Source: Thermoplasmata archaeon (GTDB lineage: Archaea; Thermoplasmatota; Thermoplasmata; Thermoplasmatales; GCA-001856825). Taken from it: 36,235 nucleotides of DNA. Within the stretch, counting starts at the first letter, position 1; each line of letters starts with the position of its first letter. The DNA is taken from positions 1 through 36,235 of the forward strand of contig JAKAUZ010000059.1 of the NCBI GenBank assembly GCA_021817415.1, written 5' to 3'. Of the stretch, positions 1 through 7,696 are shown piece by piece. Both the position numbers and the translations under genes were made by a program. A model generated the notes under the pieces. That model searched no databases and was not told the DNA's origin. It was given only the letters and a program-made list of their open reading frames with translations.

Positions 1-6
1 AATCAA

Positions 7-402
7 TCATTCGTATACATTGTAGGAGTAGGTAATTTTGACACCACTTCTCATGAGCATCACTGCAGTTGGAGAATATTTTGCAAATGTCAGGGAAATT
101 GCATTTTCCACCTGCGTTCTCTCAACCTTTCCGTATATGGAATATACAACGTTTATGTCACTGAAAATTCTGGGAGTGTCATTGTTCTGATTCCCTTCCA
201 CTTCCGCGCTTAGCTCCCTGATTTCAATGTGCATCTTGTTCAGAATGGATATTATGCTCATTGACGTACATCCAGCCAGAGATGTCAGAATGTATTCAAG
301 TGGTCTCGGTGCTGCCTTCCCGTTGCCATCTATGTTTATGACCTGTCCTCTAACATCGCCCTGAAATAACAAAGCATCCTTATGACTGACTCTTGCTTTC
401 AT
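7..402 (-). CDS. OsmC/YhfA-like protein with a single family cysteine
   Basis: A 131-residue protein of the OsmC/Ohr fold family, close to the usual length. The family helix motif LAGCTSMS carries Cys45. At the position of the second family cysteine, in the Ax(Y)CPT-type segment, the sequence reads KYSPTAV with Ser110. Classical OsmC/Ohr peroxidases need both cysteines for peroxide reduction, so peroxidase activity is doubtful; single-Cys members (YhfA-like) are thought to act in other thiol chemistry. It is the last gene of a minus-strand set behind two ferredoxin-like genes with a 63-nt gap. A GTGAT Shine-Dalgarno sits 5 nt before the ATG. The family assignment is firm; the substrate is unknown. 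Confidence 0.85.
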   Translation of the reverse strand: MKARVSHKDALLFQGDVRGQVINIDGNGKAAPRPLEYILTSLAGCTSMSIISILNKMHIEIRELSAEVEGNQNNDTPRIFSDINVVYSIYGKVERTQVENAISLTFAKYSPTAVMLMRSGVKITYSYNVYE

Positions 403-465
403 CTATAATCACTTCAGTTCTCCAAGCAATCGATCCGTTTGATTTATTTATTCTCCCAGGATTAT

Positions 466-798
466 TCATATCTTAAAACCAGTTTTAGCCTCGAACTCTC
501 TCCTGAAAGTGCTGCTTCCAATCACTTCATTTAGTCTTCGCTTGACCTCGTCAATCTTCGGGAAGGTGATAGCCTCCCAAAGGCAGCCAACCTGACAGTT
601 GTTGCATCCCACCATACAATTATCGGGGTACAGTACAACTGCCTTCCTGTTCTTAATATCATATCCAAAGACGTTCCTCTTTTCCGAACATGTTACAACA
701 CACATCCCGCAGCCGGTGCATTTTCCAGGGTCTATAGAAGGACGCCAATTAATATCAGATCTCTTTATCCCGTGCCACGTATCAAACCCAGCGGTCAT
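466..798 (-). CDS. Small 2x[4Fe-4S] ferredoxin-like protein, WHG family (copy 1)
   Basis: A 110-residue iron-sulfur protein with two cysteine sets: Cys27, 30, 33, 37 (CX2CX2CX3C) and Cys61, 65, 68, 72 (CX3CX2CX3C). Both should bind [4Fe-4S] clusters, the second with an unusual three-residue first spacing. The N-terminus reads DTWHGIKR followed by a W-x-P-x-I-D stretch, a pattern shared with the upstream paralogue and not part of ordinary bacterial ferredoxins. The start codon overlaps the stop of the upstream gene as ATGA, so the two are translationally coupled. It is probably a soluble electron carrier or iron-sulfur partner. The specific redox partner cannot be read from the sequence. Confidence 0.85.
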   Translation of the reverse strand: MTAGFDTWHGIKRSDINWRPSIDPGKCTGCGMCVVTCSEKRNVFGYDIKNRKAVVLYPDNCMVGCNNCQVGCLWEAITFPKIDEVKRRLNEVIGSSTFRREFEAKTGFKI

Positions 799-1151
799 TT
801 ATTACCACTTCCGTTCAGTATGTGATCTGGGAATTTTGACAATCGAGCATCCATTTCCTTCCTAATGCCCAGGAATAGCTTGTGATTTTTGATTATGTCA
901 GTCACGTACGATTTCGGGTCTCCTGGGAAATCTATTGCATTTTCTGGGCACAATTTACCGCAGGAAGTGCAACCTATCACGCAGTTCTTTGGGTTTACTA
1001 CAAGTGGTTTCTTGCGGTCGTCATTCCAGCTAAATACGTTATTTCCGCAAGTCAACAAGCACATTCCGCAGCCGGTGCATAGCTCAGAATTTATAAAAGG
1101 GAACCAATCAAAATTTTCCCTGTCTAGGCCGTGCCAGGTTTTATTGTTCAT
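795..1151 (-). CDS. Small 2x[4Fe-4S] ferredoxin-like protein, WHG family (copy 2)
   Basis: A 118-residue paralogue of the next gene, with Cys25, 28, 31, 35 and Cys57, 61, 64, 68 in the same two spacings (CX2CX2CX3C and CX3CX2CX3C) and the same N-terminal TWHGLDR motif followed by W-F-P-F-I. It is first in the minus-strand operon, with an AT-rich TATA-like box about 35 nt before the ATG, and is followed by copy 1 (4-nt overlap) and the OsmC-like gene. The copies differ mainly between the cluster motifs and in the C-terminal tail, suggesting an old duplication with separate partners. A role as an electron carrier is inferred from the cluster motifs only. Confidence 0.85.
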   Translation of the reverse strand: MNNKTWHGLDRENFDWFPFINSELCTGCGMCLLTCGNNVFSWNDDRKKPLVVNPKNCVIGCTSCGKLCPENAIDFPGDPKSYVTDIIKNHKLFLGIRKEMDARLSKFPDHILNGSGNK

Positions 1152-1176
1152 GTTAGGTCACTTGGAGAATCATATT

Positions 1177-1192
1177 ATTAAATTTAAATATT
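1177..1192 (-). promoter_or_regulatory. TATA-like promoter of the ferredoxin-OsmC operon
   Basis: AAATTTAAATAT-type stretch on the minus strand, centred about 35 nt upstream of the ATG at 1151, predicting a short 5' leader of about 9 nt. Assigned by position and composition only. Confidence 0.45.
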
Positions 1193-1356
1193 ATGATTTC
1201 AAACAAGACCTACTAGATTGAGTTAATTTTCAATCCAAAAACCTGGAGTAGTATCTCAGGAGGAAAAAAGGGAAAAACTGTTTTTCAGGGACCGTATGTT
1301 CAGAGAGAGCCCGATTCAGATAAACAAGTATTTCTCTTACAAATTGTTCCATTTTC

Positions 1357-2529
1357 ATGGGAAATAAGGTCGCAATCGTCGGGATCGGGCACTCTGTATT
1401 TGGCAAGAGAAACGACGTAAGCATCAATGAACTGGCCTGGGAATCCATAAGCGTGGCGTTGAATGATTCGGGTCTTACCCAGAAGGATATTGATTTCTAC
1501 ACGGTTGGGAATTATGGTCTGTGGAGCGAGGAAATACTCACTGCTGTTACTGTCGGAGAATACGCTGGTTTAAAATGTGGGAGTCTCAAAACGGAGGCGG
1601 CGTGCGCATCTGGCAGCGCAGCACTGAAAATTGCAATGGATTCGGTTGCTTCTGGGAACAGCAGGATCGCCCTTGCAATGGGGGTTGAAAAGATGTACAA
1701 TTCGCCTAACAGTACCATAATCGAGTTGATCGGGAGGGCTGGTAACTATTTCTGGGAATTCGAGAATTTTGGACTGACCTTTCCCGCATATTATGCCCTT
1801 CACGCCACCAGATACCTGAACGATTTCAACGCGAGGGAGGAGGATCTTTGCGAGGCCTCCATAAAGTCCCACCATTATGGTGCAATGAATAAATATGCCC
1901 AGTTCCACAAGGAGATCACATTAAGCGACTGCATGAATTCCAAATATGTTGCAAAACCGTTAAAGATTTTTGATTCTTCACCTATTACAGACGGTTCTGC
2001 TGCGGTAATTCTGGCAGGTGAAGAAGAGGCAAGAAAGATCACCGATACTCCAATCTACATAGAGTCCCAGGGGAGCGCCACTGGCTCTGCTTATCTCGGG
2101 AAAAGAGATGATTTCGCGGGACTTGAGGCAAGCAGGAGAGCAGCAGAAATTGCGTACAAGGGTGCGGGAATAAATGATCCGACTTCACAGTTTGATCTTT
2201 TTGAGGTGCACGATTGCTTCTCCATCGCAGAAGTTATGGCATATGAAGACCTCGGGATAGCAAGGAGGGGAGAGGGGATAAAACTGCTGAAGGAGCATCA
2301 AACTTATCATGATGGAAAATTTCCATCGAACCCGGACGGCGGGTTGAAGGCAAAGGGGCACCCCATAGGGGCTACCGGCATCAGTCAGGCGGTTGAAATA
2401 ACCAAGCAGTTGAGGGGGGAGGCAGATCCGGGGAGACAGGTTCAAGTAAGGAAGGGAAGAGCACTGCAGCACAACGTCGGCGGGACTGGTCATTATGCCT
2501 ATGTGACTGTATATTCGAGGAGGAATTGA
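1357..2529 (+). CDS. Thiolase (acetyl-CoA C-acyltransferase, SCP-x/archaeal type)
   Basis: A 390-residue thiolase-fold enzyme. The nucleophilic cysteine is Cys83 in EAACASGSAA. The C-terminal half holds EVHDCFSIAE and the GGLKAKGHPIGATG loop with the catalytic histidine. Near the C-terminus the classical second cysteine motif is replaced by HNVGGTG, as in archaeal and SCP-x thiolases. The 1-nt spacing to the DUF35 gene is the known archaeal pairing, in which the OB-fold protein helps hold the complex together. In archaeal mevalonate synthesis that complex also includes HMG-CoA synthase, which is absent here, so the gene could serve either acetoacetyl-CoA synthesis or acyl-CoA degradation. The ATG at 1357 fits the family N-terminus (KVAIVGIG). 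Confidence 0.9.
   Translation: MGNKVAIVGIGHSVFGKRNDVSINELAWESISVALNDSGLTQKDIDFYTVGNYGLWSEEILTAVTVGEYAGLKCGSLKTEAACASGSAALKIAMDSVASGNSRIALAMGVEKMYNSPNSTIIELIGRAGNYFWEFENFGLTFPAYYALHATRYLNDFNAREEDLCEASIKSHHYGAMNKYAQFHKEITLSDCMNSKYVAKPLKIFDSSPITDGSAAVILAGEEEARKITDTPIYIESQGSATGSAYLGKRDDFAGLEASRRAAEIAYKGAGINDPTSQFDLFEVHDCFSIAEVMAYEDLGIARRGEGIKLLKEHQTYHDGKFPSNPDGGLKAKGHPIGATGISQAVEITKQLRGEADPGRQVQVRKGRALQHNVGGTGHYAYVTVYSRRN
2518..2523 (+). promoter_or_regulatory. Shine-Dalgarno of the DUF35 gene
   Basis: AGGAGG inside the last codons of the thiolase gene, 7 nt before the ATG at 2531; shows that the second gene is translated by SD recognition. Confidence 0.7.
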
Positions 2530-2530
2530 A

Positions 2531-2959
2531 ATGATAAAGGACGGTATATTCTTCGACAGAAGGACTCTGGAACTGAGGTACCAGATGCCCGTTAAAAACA
2601 TTGAACCATTCTTCAAGGGACTTGAGGAGGGAAAGATCAGGGCAACAAAATGCAAAACATGTGGATCTATCTACTTCCCGCCACAGATACACTGTCCCAG
2701 ATGCAATCCTGGAATTATGGAGTGGATCGATCTTGATGGTGATGGAAAACTTGAGACTTTTTCGAGCATTGAAATTGCTCCAACTTCGTTCCAGAATGAA
2801 GGGAAGTATATCGTAGCAATAGGTCTCCTGAAGGAAGGAGTGAGAGCGCTTGCCTGGATAGATGCAAAGGAGAGCGACCTGAGAATCGGTAAGAGGATCA
2901 GACTTGTTGCGAGAAAGAAAGATGATGCCTTCACTTATGTTTTCAATCTTGTAGAATGA
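2531..2959 (+). CDS. DUF35 zinc-ribbon/OB-fold partner of thiolase
   Basis: A 142-residue protein with an N-terminal helix, a zinc ribbon formed by Cys41, 44, 55 and 58 (CKTC and CPRC), and a C-terminal OB-fold. This is the DUF35 (COG1545) family, whose archaeal members bridge thiolase and HMG-CoA synthase and shape the shared CoA-binding tunnel. The gene lies 1 nt after the thiolase with a clear Shine-Dalgarno, so the products are very likely made together and form a complex. There is no catalytic function by itself. Assignment is confident from the Cys pattern, size and neighbour. Confidence 0.9.
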   Translation: MIKDGIFFDRRTLELRYQMPVKNIEPFFKGLEEGKIRATKCKTCGSIYFPPQIHCPRCNPGIMEWIDLDGDGKLETFSSIEIAPTSFQNEGKYIVAIGLLKEGVRALAWIDAKESDLRIGKRIRLVARKKDDAFTYVFNLVE

Positions 2960-3192
2960 TAACCTTCATCACCCGCCTGCTTTGATGAAAAGAGTTGAGC
3001 AGAAGCTAAACCGTTAAATCAAATGCTAGTTCCTTTAAGGCGTGAATGAAAGGATGAGAGCGTAGTCGAGAAAGGATTAACGTGATCGAATTTCGACTGT
3101 GACCATAATATTTCATTCAGGCTGTATATAGATTCTACAATGGCATCCTGCACAAAGAATAGAAAAAATCCATAAATATTTATATATTAATT
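2960..3192. other. Non-coding gap with two nested inverted repeats
   Basis: No convincing gene. Outer arms TGAATGAAA (3043-3051) and TTTCATTCA (3111-3119) are perfectly complementary; the pairing extends to 3040-3122 with one mismatch. Inner arms AGTCGA (3064-3069) and TCGACT (3093-3098) extend with G-U pairs to 3061-3101. The transcript of either strand could fold into a two-tier hairpin of about 83 nt. It could be a structured RNA, an operator, or the end of a decayed mobile element; no known RNA family was recognised. Confidence 0.4.
3177..3188 (+). promoter_or_regulatory. TATA box deciding the start of the 3211 gene
   Basis: ATTTATATATTA-type box centred near 3183. A transcript starting about 26 nt downstream would begin at about 3209, directly at the ATG at 3211 and after the ATG at 3193. 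Confidence 0.6.
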
Positions 3193-3210
3193 ATGTTATT
3201 TAGTGATGTA

Positions 3211-4173
3211 ATGATCGGCCTTCTTGACATTCTTAAAGGATACGAGGTTGCAGGAAAGGATGCCTTGGATAGAGGGGACAGAAAGAATGCAGTTATATCC
3301 TTCAAGAAGATTCTTTCAGAAATTGGGAGGGAAGGTGTGCTTCCAACTGAGTCCAATGCGGTATTATTTCTGGTGAGAAAGGTTTACGGTTATTTCTTGG
3401 ACATGGAGCAGTTTGAAGATGCCTTAGAATGCATTTTCGTGATGAATGCAATTGCAGGCAAAAAGGTCTCAGTGGTAAAGGAGGGAAAGTCATTCTTTGA
3501 AAGAGTCCCGAAGAATTATGATATTTCTTCGCTGGACGACAAAATAAAGAAGGCATTTGGGAATTCTCCAGAGTTAATGGAAACATACAGAGCGTCTTTT
3601 CAACCTCCCAGAATTCCGCAAAACGTCGTGGAATCTGGACAGGAAACCGAAACAAAGGAGCGCCCTGAGCCCAAAACAGGGCAACCTGCACAGGAAACTC
3701 CCACAGATAAGGAAGTCAATATAGCTGAACTGAAGTATGAACTTGCAAAGAGGGAGAATGAGAGAGGAAACAGGGATATTGCCATGAGAATGCTCGAGGA
3801 ACTGGTTGCAGAGTTCCCGCAGGAAGAAAGGGCCAGGAGCGCTCTGAATGAAATAAAGAAGGCAGTTGAGGCTGAGGAGAAAGAGAAGGCATTCGAGCAG
3901 CTCATGAAAGACATGGAAGTGACACAAAAAGAGGAAAGGGATGTCCTTTCAGAACTTGCGCATGGAAACATTGATAAGGCAAATGAGCTTGTGACAAGGC
4001 TGCTGGCAAAAGAAAAATCCAATTCTCGTCTCTACGTGATTAAGGCGTACGTGGCCAAAAAGAAGGGAAATTTGAGTCTTTTCAATAACTTCAAGTCATA
4101 CGCTGAGAAGATACAGCCGACCATTATCGCATCGCCCCTTTACAGGCATCTAATCGACAAGGAAGAGCTGTAA
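3211..4173 (+). CDS. Helical-repeat (TPR-like) protein with charged linker, unknown function
   Basis: A 320-residue cytosolic protein with no signal peptide or membrane segment. The N-terminal ~115 residues are helical and TPR-like (ENA-V-FL-V-R-K alternations). A Pro/Glu/Thr/Gln-rich linker (roughly residues 127-168) follows, then a highly charged helical C-terminal part that resembles tandem TPRs or a coiled coil (MRMLEELVAEFPQEERARS). I chose the ATG at 3211, not 3193, because the TATA box predicts a leaderless transcript starting there. Two other proteins in the window (21825-23210 and 33696-36119) have comparable helical architecture. It is probably a scaffold or adaptor; no enzyme motif is visible. 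The gene appears monocistronic. Confidence 0.7.
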   Translation: MIGLLDILKGYEVAGKDALDRGDRKNAVISFKKILSEIGREGVLPTESNAVLFLVRKVYGYFLDMEQFEDALECIFVMNAIAGKKVSVVKEGKSFFERVPKNYDISSLDDKIKKAFGNSPELMETYRASFQPPRIPQNVVESGQETETKERPEPKTGQPAQETPTDKEVNIAELKYELAKRENERGNRDIAMRMLEELVAEFPQEERARSALNEIKKAVEAEEKEKAFEQLMKDMEVTQKEERDVLSELAHGNIDKANELVTRLLAKEKSNSRLYVIKAYVAKKKGNLSLFNNFKSYAEKIQPTIIASPLYRHLIDKEEL

Positions 4174-4227
4174 AACTGGAGCAGATGCGAAGACCTCTGG
4201 ACTCAAACACGTACAATCGTTCTCCAT

Positions 4228-4260
4228 ACCCATATTTTTGTAATATACATCTCATTTTTA
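4228..4260 (+). terminator. T-rich tracts between convergent genes
   Basis: Two runs of five T (about 4232-4236 and 4254-4258) after the plus-strand gene ending at 4173. Archaeal termination often uses such tracts without a strong hairpin. Weak evidence. Confidence 0.3.
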
Positions 4261-4343
4261 AGGGAGAATTTCAAAATAATTGATATTTTCAATGATTGAA
4301 ATAGAGAGAACCGGGAAAAGAGATTCCAATAGAAAATTCCGTC

Positions 4344-5846
4344 CTATGTAACATTGTAATAGGACATCAGTAGCTGGTCCATGGAGCTTCCCCAACCTGA
4401 AAGATTGTAGTTGTATATTGTCTGATAAGTGTAAACGTCGAAAACCTGTGGCGGACCAGGATTCTCTATACTTATTTCATTGCTGTAGACCTGGGCATTC
4501 TGCCATTGTATGCCACCGAGTATTGCACCTACGTAGGGAAGGTTTGCAGCTATGTTAGACACCAATGTCTTTGCCCAGCCATAAACTTCTGCAAGTGTAT
4601 TAAGAATGGAAATACCTGATGGTCCTACCGGCAGGAGACCTACCAATTTGTCAGCCAAATTTTGTATCTGGACTTTTAGTACTGAATAATGTACGGAATC
4701 ACCTCCCATTGTTGGGATGGAGCCTGAGAAATTAAGGAAAGGTGTCATGGTTTTGTATACATAGTTCGGCATACCCCTTTCAATTGACGGGAGGATGGAC
4801 GAGATGTTTCCGTATCCATAGCTATAGTGCATCACTATCTGACTCCCGCTTGTCTCGATGTCCTGGAGAGAGAACTGAAAATCCCAGTCATTGTAGTATG
4901 TAACATGGCAGTAGTAACTCTGATAAATCCATCTGAAAGTTTGGAGATATACGGATGCATTGATGAAAATGGCTGCCGATTTGTAATTACCCCATTGCAG
5001 TGATTCGGTATTCACATAGTTGCTTAGCGTATCTGCGGCTGACAAGTTAGATGTCCACCCGCCCTTGAATGAGTTATACGCACCAACCTCAAATGCCAGA
5101 ATCTGATTCGAGTATCCTGAAGTGGAGGCTAATGAACCTTGCCCGTTTGAAGTCTGGTTGCTCACCCAGCTGATGGGGAACCAGAGATTTGATGAAGAGA
5201 ATGAGTCATTTGGCTGGATTTCCCAGAAATACCCGGGAGTGCATGTGTTTGGAATATGGTAATCCCCTTCTCCTAATGATGGTGGCGGAAGAACTGAATT
5301 GTTCACAAAAGTATTGAGCTTGACAGTATAGCGGAGATCAAATGGTATTGAAATATTATTTTTTATATATGACGGTGAATAGGAGAGGTAAGTGATCGTT
5401 GTGTATTCTGAATTATTGCTGAGCTCCTCCGTACCAGTCAGAATATATGACTCATTTATACCATCATGATTTCCAGGATTAAGTCTTCCCCTAACCGAGA
5501 GCCATGCTTCTGACGCATTGAGCATCAGGCCATTGACAGTGATGGGCATAATTCCATTGGACCCTGAGTAATCCCTGACGACAATTCTGTCAAAGTGTGA
5601 CCCATTTTCAGGAATAGAAGGATTGTTAGGATAAACTACGTAAAGACTCGCTAGAACTTTTGTAGCATGGATCCCATTTGGGTTTAAGAACTGTATGTCG
5701 ATTTTTCCGCCGTAGAAAGGAGGCTCTTCAGGTACAATAATACAGGGATGATTGTTGTCGGTTACAGATAGGTACTGGTATATTGCAAACAGAGAGACTG
5801 ATACGACCAGGACGGCAATTATGACAGCAATCAACTTGCTGTTCAT
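4344..5846 (-). CDS. Exported, membrane-anchored surface protein, unknown family
   Basis: A 500-residue protein with one N-terminal hydrophobic segment (about residues 5-26, IAVIIAVLVVSVSLFAIY) that could be an uncleaved anchor or signal. The rest is rich in Ser, Thr, Tyr, Asn and has many N-x-S/T sequons, typical of glycosylated cell-surface proteins of wall-less acidophilic archaea. The C-terminal part contains a more hydrophobic helical patch (LADKLVGLLPVGPSGIS) embedded in beta-rich sequence. I see none of the thermopsin signatures found in the large protein at 26387. The function is unknown. A TATA-like box 29 nt upstream suggests a leaderless mRNA and monocistronic expression. Confidence 0.75.
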   Translation of the reverse strand: MNSKLIAVIIAVLVVSVSLFAIYQYLSVTDNNHPCIIVPEEPPFYGGKIDIQFLNPNGIHATKVLASLYVVYPNNPSIPENGSHFDRIVVRDYSGSNGIMPITVNGLMLNASEAWLSVRGRLNPGNHDGINESYILTGTEELSNNSEYTTITYLSYSPSYIKNNISIPFDLRYTVKLNTFVNNSVLPPPSLGEGDYHIPNTCTPGYFWEIQPNDSFSSSNLWFPISWVSNQTSNGQGSLASTSGYSNQILAFEVGAYNSFKGGWTSNLSAADTLSNYVNTESLQWGNYKSAAIFINASVYLQTFRWIYQSYYCHVTYYNDWDFQFSLQDIETSGSQIVMHYSYGYGNISSILPSIERGMPNYVYKTMTPFLNFSGSIPTMGGDSVHYSVLKVQIQNLADKLVGLLPVGPSGISILNTLAEVYGWAKTLVSNIAANLPYVGAILGGIQWQNAQVYSNEISIENPGPPQVFDVYTYQTIYNYNLSGWGSSMDQLLMSYYNVT

Positions 5847-5867
5847 ATGTTATAAATACTAAATCAA

Positions 5868-5881
5868 GTATATTATATATC
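5868..5881 (-). promoter_or_regulatory. TATA box of the exported-protein gene
   Basis: ATATATAATATA-type stretch on the minus strand centred about 29 nt before the ATG at 5846, predicting a leader of 0-4 nt. A second AT-rich stretch closer to the start codon is too near to act as a TATA box. Confidence 0.5.
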
Positions 5882-5894
5882 GGATAGGAGAAAA

Positions 5895-5993
5895 TCATTG
5901 TTTGTCTGGCCCTTCGCAATTTGGAAAAGTTTTGGTCCCGTTCATTTGGCTCTGCCACATTTTTCTGTAACTTTTCAAGTACTGATTTGTCAT
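5895..5993 (-). pseudogene. Possible short gene remnant (32 codons)
   Basis: A 32-codon reading frame, beginning MTNQYLKSYRKMW and ending at a TGA at 5895, with protein-like composition (helical, charged, aromatic) unlike random intergenic DNA. The open frame extends upstream by about 13 further codons (to about 6029). No family recognised. It could be a truncated gene, a small protein, or chance. Confidence 0.2.
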
Positions 5994-6223
5994 CCGTGAG
6001 ACTTCCTCCTCAAATGTCAGTTGGAAACTCCTTCAAGAGAGGAAAAATATCTATTGGTACAGCAATCCACTGCCTCCATTTTATGGCAGTATTGGATTGC
6101 CTGAAATATGTGAATTGGAAAAACTAGTCGCAATCCCTTTCCCCGGACTAGATGAAGACTGTATGTTTCCGTTGTCTTATTCCAGTGTCCGTTAAATGTT
6201 GTCTCCTTAATCCTCTTCTCAAG
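5994..6223. other. Intergenic region with imperfect hairpins
   Basis: No convincing gene. Arms GCAATCCA-CTGCC (6062-6074) and GGCAG-tat-TGGATTGC (6085-6100) form a 13-bp stem with a 3-nt bulge and a 10-nt loop. Just downstream CTAGTC (6125-6130) and GACTAG (about 6147-6152) form a second inverted repeat. They lie on the 3' side of tRNA-Thr. They may be a small RNA, processing or termination structure, or relic of a mobile-element end. Confidence 0.35.
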
Positions 6224-6298
6224 AGCCACCGACGGGATTTGGACCCGCGACCTCGTGCTTACCAAGCACGCGCTCGTACCAGTCTGAGCTACGGTGGC
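6224..6298 (-). tRNA. tRNA-Thr (anticodon GGT)
   Basis: Minus strand folds into a full cloverleaf: acceptor GCCACCG/CGGTGGC, D stem GCTC/GAGC, anticodon stem CGTGC/GCACG with loop TTGGTAA (anticodon GGT, reading ACC/ACU), T stem GCGGG/CCCGT with TCCAAAT loop. Discriminator is T at 6224, as usual for archaeal tRNA-Thr. CCA is not encoded and there is no intron. A TATA-like GTTTATTAC (6321-6330) lies about 26 nt upstream of its 5' end. Confidence 0.95.
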
Positions 6299-6320
6299 TT
6301 CAAACTCGAATTATCAAGCA

Positions 6321-6330
6321 GTAATAAACT
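6321..6330 (-). promoter_or_regulatory. TATA-like box of tRNA-Thr
   Basis: AGTTTATTAC on the minus strand, centred about 27 nt from the mature 5' end at 6298. Confidence 0.45.
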
Positions 6331-6371
6331 TTCTCAATTACCATATGGCCAATTTTAAGGAGAATATCAAA

Positions 6372-6382
6372 AGGATAAATAG
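6372..6382 (+). promoter_or_regulatory. TATA box that fixes the fixC start
   Basis: AGGATAAATAG centred near 6377. Transcription about 26 nt downstream would begin at about 6403, directly before the ATG at 6405. Upstream in-frame ATGs at 6294 and 6345 would then lie outside the transcript, and the first overlaps tRNA-Thr. Confidence 0.55.
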
Positions 6383-6404
6383 CTCAGAATCGATATCGGG
6401 TCGC

Positions 6405-7694
6405 ATGCCAGATTATGATGCCATTGTAGTAGGAGCCGGTAATGCAGGTTCTGCCGCTGCGATTACCATGGCAAGTAAGGGACTTAATGTTCTACTGGTT
6501 GACAGAGCTGATCCGCCTGGTGCCAAAAACCTTTCAGGTGGGGTGCTCTGGGGAAACGATCTAGCTGAGATTTTACCTAAGTGGCAGACTGAGGCACCCT
6601 TGGAAAGGTTCATTGATAACAAAAAGATAGGATTTCTGACGGAGAAGTCTTCTATAGTCATTGACTTCAAGACTGAGTTTTTTAGGGATAATAAAATAGC
6701 TCACTCGGTCCTGAGGGCAAAATTTGACCCCTGGATGGCAAAGAAAGCCAAAGAGGCAGGTGCACTGGTGATACCTGGAATCACCGTTGAATCCCTGGCG
6801 ATAGAGGATAGAACGGTGGTAGGAATCAAAGAATCTGGAGATACCATAACTGCCAATGTAGTGCTCCTGGCTGAGGGCGTGAACCCAAGACTATCCATAG
6901 AAGCCGGGCTCAGGAAACCTCTTCAGGACAGGGAACTGTCTGTGGGAGTGAAGGAAGTGATAAAGCTAAGCGCCCAGAAAATTGAAGATAGATTCAACCT
7001 GACAAAAGAATCCGGGATGGCATCTGAATATATTGTTGGGAGCCTGGGTAACCTGAATATTGGGGCATTTTTTTACACCAATAAAGAGAGCATATCGCTG
7101 GGGATTGTTTCTCCGATGGAAGAACTTAGAAGAAACGGAGTGACGCACACCTACGACTTAATAGAGAAATTCAAGAGTCACCCTTCAATTGCACCTCTCA
7201 TCGAGGGAGGCACAACCATAGAATACGGAGCTCACCTGATACCTGAAGGTGGAATTGACAGCGTCCCACAACTTTACGGAAATGGGTACATGCTACTCGG
7301 AGACGCAGCAGGACTGGCTTTCTCAAATGGGCTGGTCCTTCAGGGAATGAACTATGCAATTGTCTCTGGCATAAAGGCAGGCGAGGCTGTGGCTGAAGCC
7401 AAGGCAAGGAACGACTTCACTGCAAAGTCCCTGGCCGTTTATGAACAGAAACTCGGGAGTACATACGCACTTAAGGACCTGAAGACTTTCAAGGACATCA
7501 GGAAGGTCACAAATAACCCTAAGATGTACACAGTTTACCCGCAACTGCTTGAAGGAATACTTCTTGAAACGCTGTGGGAGAGGGGACAACCCAAGAAAAA
7601 GACCAGAGATGTGATAGGTGAAGCTGCATCCAAACTGAGCGTAGGCAAGGTTAAAGCACTGACTGATTTGTATGGAATTTATAGGAGGATGTGA
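6405..7694 (+). CDS. fixC: FixC, electron-transfer flavoprotein:quinone oxidoreductase-like flavoprotein
   Basis: A 429-residue FAD enzyme of the ETF-QO/FixC family. The N-terminal dinucleotide-binding motif GAGNAGSAAA (residues 10-19) follows directly on the chosen start. The C-terminal FAD motif GDAAGLAFSNGLVLQGMNYA is well conserved, followed by the SGIKAGEAV helix. Family members pass electrons from ETF through FAD to quinone together with the FixX iron-sulfur protein. The longer frame starting at 6294 would run through tRNA-Thr, so I start at 6405, where TATA-box spacing implies a leaderless mRNA. It is first gene of fixC-fixX-fixA-fixB, with the downstream genes overlapping or nearly adjoining. 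Confidence 0.93.
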   Translation: MPDYDAIVVGAGNAGSAAAITMASKGLNVLLVDRADPPGAKNLSGGVLWGNDLAEILPKWQTEAPLERFIDNKKIGFLTEKSSIVIDFKTEFFRDNKIAHSVLRAKFDPWMAKKAKEAGALVIPGITVESLAIEDRTVVGIKESGDTITANVVLLAEGVNPRLSIEAGLRKPLQDRELSVGVKEVIKLSAQKIEDRFNLTKESGMASEYIVGSLGNLNIGAFFYTNKESISLGIVSPMEELRRNGVTHTYDLIEKFKSHPSIAPLIEGGTTIEYGAHLIPEGGIDSVPQLYGNGYMLLGDAAGLAFSNGLVLQGMNYAIVSGIKAGEAVAEAKARNDFTAKSLAVYEQKLGSTYALKDLKTFKDIRKVTNNPKMYTVYPQLLEGILLETLWERGQPKKKTRDVIGEAASKLSVGKVKALTDLYGIYRRM

Positions 7695-7696
7695 AA

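Noticed and set aside
3600-4022. 140-codon minus-strand open frame inside the helical-repeat gene
   Set aside because: Antisense shadow: Ser-rich translation produced by the Glu/Lys-rich sense strand; no promoter or SD.
4291-4350. 19-codon plus-strand ORF (MIEIERTGK...) between convergent genes
   Set aside because: No promoter or SD, overlaps the 3' end of the opposing gene; likely chance.
6294-6404. N-terminal extension of fixC to an ATG at 6294
   Set aside because: It overlaps the tRNA-Thr gene, and the TATA box places the transcript start at about 6403.
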